NCBI GenBank assembly: GCA_946547205.1
Contig: CAMNPA010000075.1
Span: 1 to 6,468 of the forward strand
Length of the DNA: 6,468 bases
Origin: an uncultured Selenomonadales bacterium
GTDB lineage: Bacteria > Bacillota > Negativicutes > Selenomonadales > Selenomonadaceae
Direction: 5' to 3'
A program made the position numbers and the translations under genes. The notes under the pieces were generated by a model. It did no database searches and was not told where the DNA came from. It worked only from the letters and a program-made list of their open reading frames with translations. How positions within the stretch are numbered: the first letter of the stretch is position 1; each line of letters starts with the position of its first letter. This document shows positions 5,685-6,468 of the stretch, one piece after another.

Positions 5685-6416
5685 CGCGCCGAAGCCGTTG
5701 TCGATGTTGACGACGCTCACGCCCGCCGCGCAGCTGTTCAACATTGCCAAAAGTGCCGCAAGCCCTTGGAACGATGCACCGTAGCCGACGCTGGTAGGAA
5801 CGGCGATAACGGGACGCGATGTCAAGCCGCCGACGACGCTCGCCAATGCTCCTTCCATGCCCGCAACGACGATTATCACGTTCGCGGAAATAATTTCGTC
5901 CATGTGCGCGAAAAGTCGATGAATGCCTGCAACGCCGCAATCGTAGCACGTCGAAACAACATTGCCCCAAAGATAAGCCGTCAATCGCGCTTCTTCGGCA
6001 ACAGGAATGTCGCTTGTGCCCGCCGTCACGATTAAAATTTTTTTGTCAGCGTCGCGAGTCAAAGTTTTGTCGCGGTCAACGTAAATCATGCGTGCGGTCT
6101 CGTCAAAAATCGCGTCGGGAATTTCAGCGTGCAGGAAGTCGAATTGTTCGCGAGTGGCTCGACTTGCGATTAAATTGCCTGCGCTCCTGTCGTGAAGATT
6201 TTTTAAAATAATTTTGAGCTGCTCCTTGGTTTTGCCGGGCGCGTAAACGACTTCGGGAAAACCTTGCCGCAATTCTCGACCGTGATCGATTGACGCGAAT
6301 CCAAAATTTTCCACGGCGTCCGACGAAAAATTTTTCAGCCGTGCAAGAATTTCCGTCTCCGAAATTTTATCCGACTTGTAGCCGCGCAGGAGTTCAAGCA
6401 AATTTTTTTCTGTCAA
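5649..6416 (-). CDS. larB: LarB, pyridinium-3,5-biscarboxylic acid mononucleotide synthase
   Basis: This 255-aa enzyme performs the first step of nickel-pincer nucleotide synthesis. It carboxylates and hydrolyses nicotinic acid adenine dinucleotide to the biscarboxylic mononucleotide used by LarE and LarC to build the cofactor of lactate racemase-type enzymes. The N-terminal part has the family stretch F-A-S-I-D-H-G-R-E-L-R-Q-G-F-P-E-V (40-56) and A-P-G-K-T (59-63). The C-terminal part is PurE-like: A-G-M-E-G-A-L (185-191), P-V-I-A-V-P-T-S-V-G-Y-G (202-213) and N-S-C-A-A-G (227-232). Cys229, 26 residues from the end, matches the catalytic Cys221 I recall for the 246-aa Lactobacillus LarB, and Glu188 its Glu180. 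The start is TTG, fixed by GAGGTGA 6 bases upstream and by an in-frame stop just before it. No larC, larE or larA is visible. It converges on trkH and its final codons lie in the junction repeat. Confidence 0.95.
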   Translation of the reverse strand: MTEKNLLELLRGYKSDKISETEILARLKNFSSDAVENFGFASIDHGRELRQGFPEVVYAPGKTKEQLKIILKNLHDRSAGNLIASRATREQFDFLHAEIPDAIFDETARMIYVDRDKTLTRDADKKILIVTAGTSDIPVAEEARLTAYLWGNVVSTCYDCGVAGIHRLFAHMDEIISANVIIVVAGMEGALASVVGGLTSRPVIAVPTSVGYGASFQGLAALLAMLNSCAAGVSVVNIDNGFGAGVLAAKINRVR

Positions 6417-6422
6417 TGTGAT

Positions 6423-6429
6423 TCACCTC
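6423..6429 (-). promoter_or_regulatory. Ribosome binding site of larB (supports TTG start)
   Basis: On the minus strand GAGGTGA lies 6 bases before the TTG at 6416. An in-frame TGA within this site excludes a longer frame, and no ATG or GTG is better placed. Confidence 0.82.
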
Positions 6430-6437
6430 GCCGCTAC

Positions 6438-6466
6438 AATAAATCATGAATCAAACTCTAAGTCAA
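6438..6466 (-). promoter_or_regulatory. Probable larB promoter
   Basis: On the minus strand TTGACT (6466-6461; 5 of 6 to the -35 consensus) is followed after 17 bases by TTTATT (6443-6438; 4 of 6) with a TG two bases before it (extended -10 pattern). The start would fall near 6431, leaving a short leader that just holds the Shine-Dalgarno. The -10 is only moderate and the window ends here. Confidence 0.5.
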
Positions 6467-6468
6467 AT

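Noticed and set aside
5625..6035. 136-codon plus-strand open frame opposite larB
   Set aside because: LarB on the minus strand is unambiguous. This frame is a compositional shadow starting in the duplicated junction.
6435..6468. Possible divergent plus-strand gene: TACAAT at 6435-6440 and ATG at 6446 (M-N-Q-T-L-S-Q...)
   Set aside because: The -10-like hexamer lacks a convincing -35, there is no Shine-Dalgarno before the ATG, and only seven codons are visible before the window ends.

Overview
The window looks like a chromosomal segment from a low- to mid-GC Firmicutes-type bacterium. My best guess is Negativicutes/Selenomonadales. This rests on strong AGGAGG-type ribosome binding sites, TTG start codons, a consensus TATAAT promoter, frequent A- and T-runs beside GC-rich codons, and tightly overlapping genes. 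The taxonomic call is inference; there is no rRNA or other marker gene here.

Layout. (1) Positions 1-1498, plus strand: the 3' end of an AAA+ ATPase gene, then three small genes of unknown function (79, 122 and about 129 aa), the first two with an N-terminal membrane segment. All three small proteins carry versions of one short module: a KKF triplet followed by a segment like E-S-x-V-P-x-D-I-R-x-K-L. The group is close-packed and ends at a good intrinsic terminator (1521-1556). I regard it as a probable undescribed AAA ATPase/small membrane protein system. (2) Positions 1555-5572, plus strand: a promoter whose -35 box lies in the terminator's T-tract drives three overlapping genes. They encode a GH13 alpha-glucosidase with a twin-arginine signal, a Cof-type HAD phosphatase, and a TrkH/KtrB-type potassium transporter. 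(3) Positions 5649-6416, minus strand: larB, the first enzyme of nickel-pincer nucleotide cofactor synthesis, convergent with trkH.

The trkH/larB junction (5553-5684) holds a 57-bp direct repeat (56 of 57 identical, 75-bp period) that contains the 3' ends of both genes. It looks like a tandem duplication made at a 7-bp microhomology. In the ancestral arrangement the two stop codons would have faced each other one base apart.

Functional links: the AAA gene and the three small genes probably act together. The glucosidase, HAD and TrkH are translationally coupled but have no obvious shared pathway, and TrkH lacks its cytoplasmic RCK partner in this window. LarB is present without larC, larE or larA in view. 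All stretches over 300 bases are coding.
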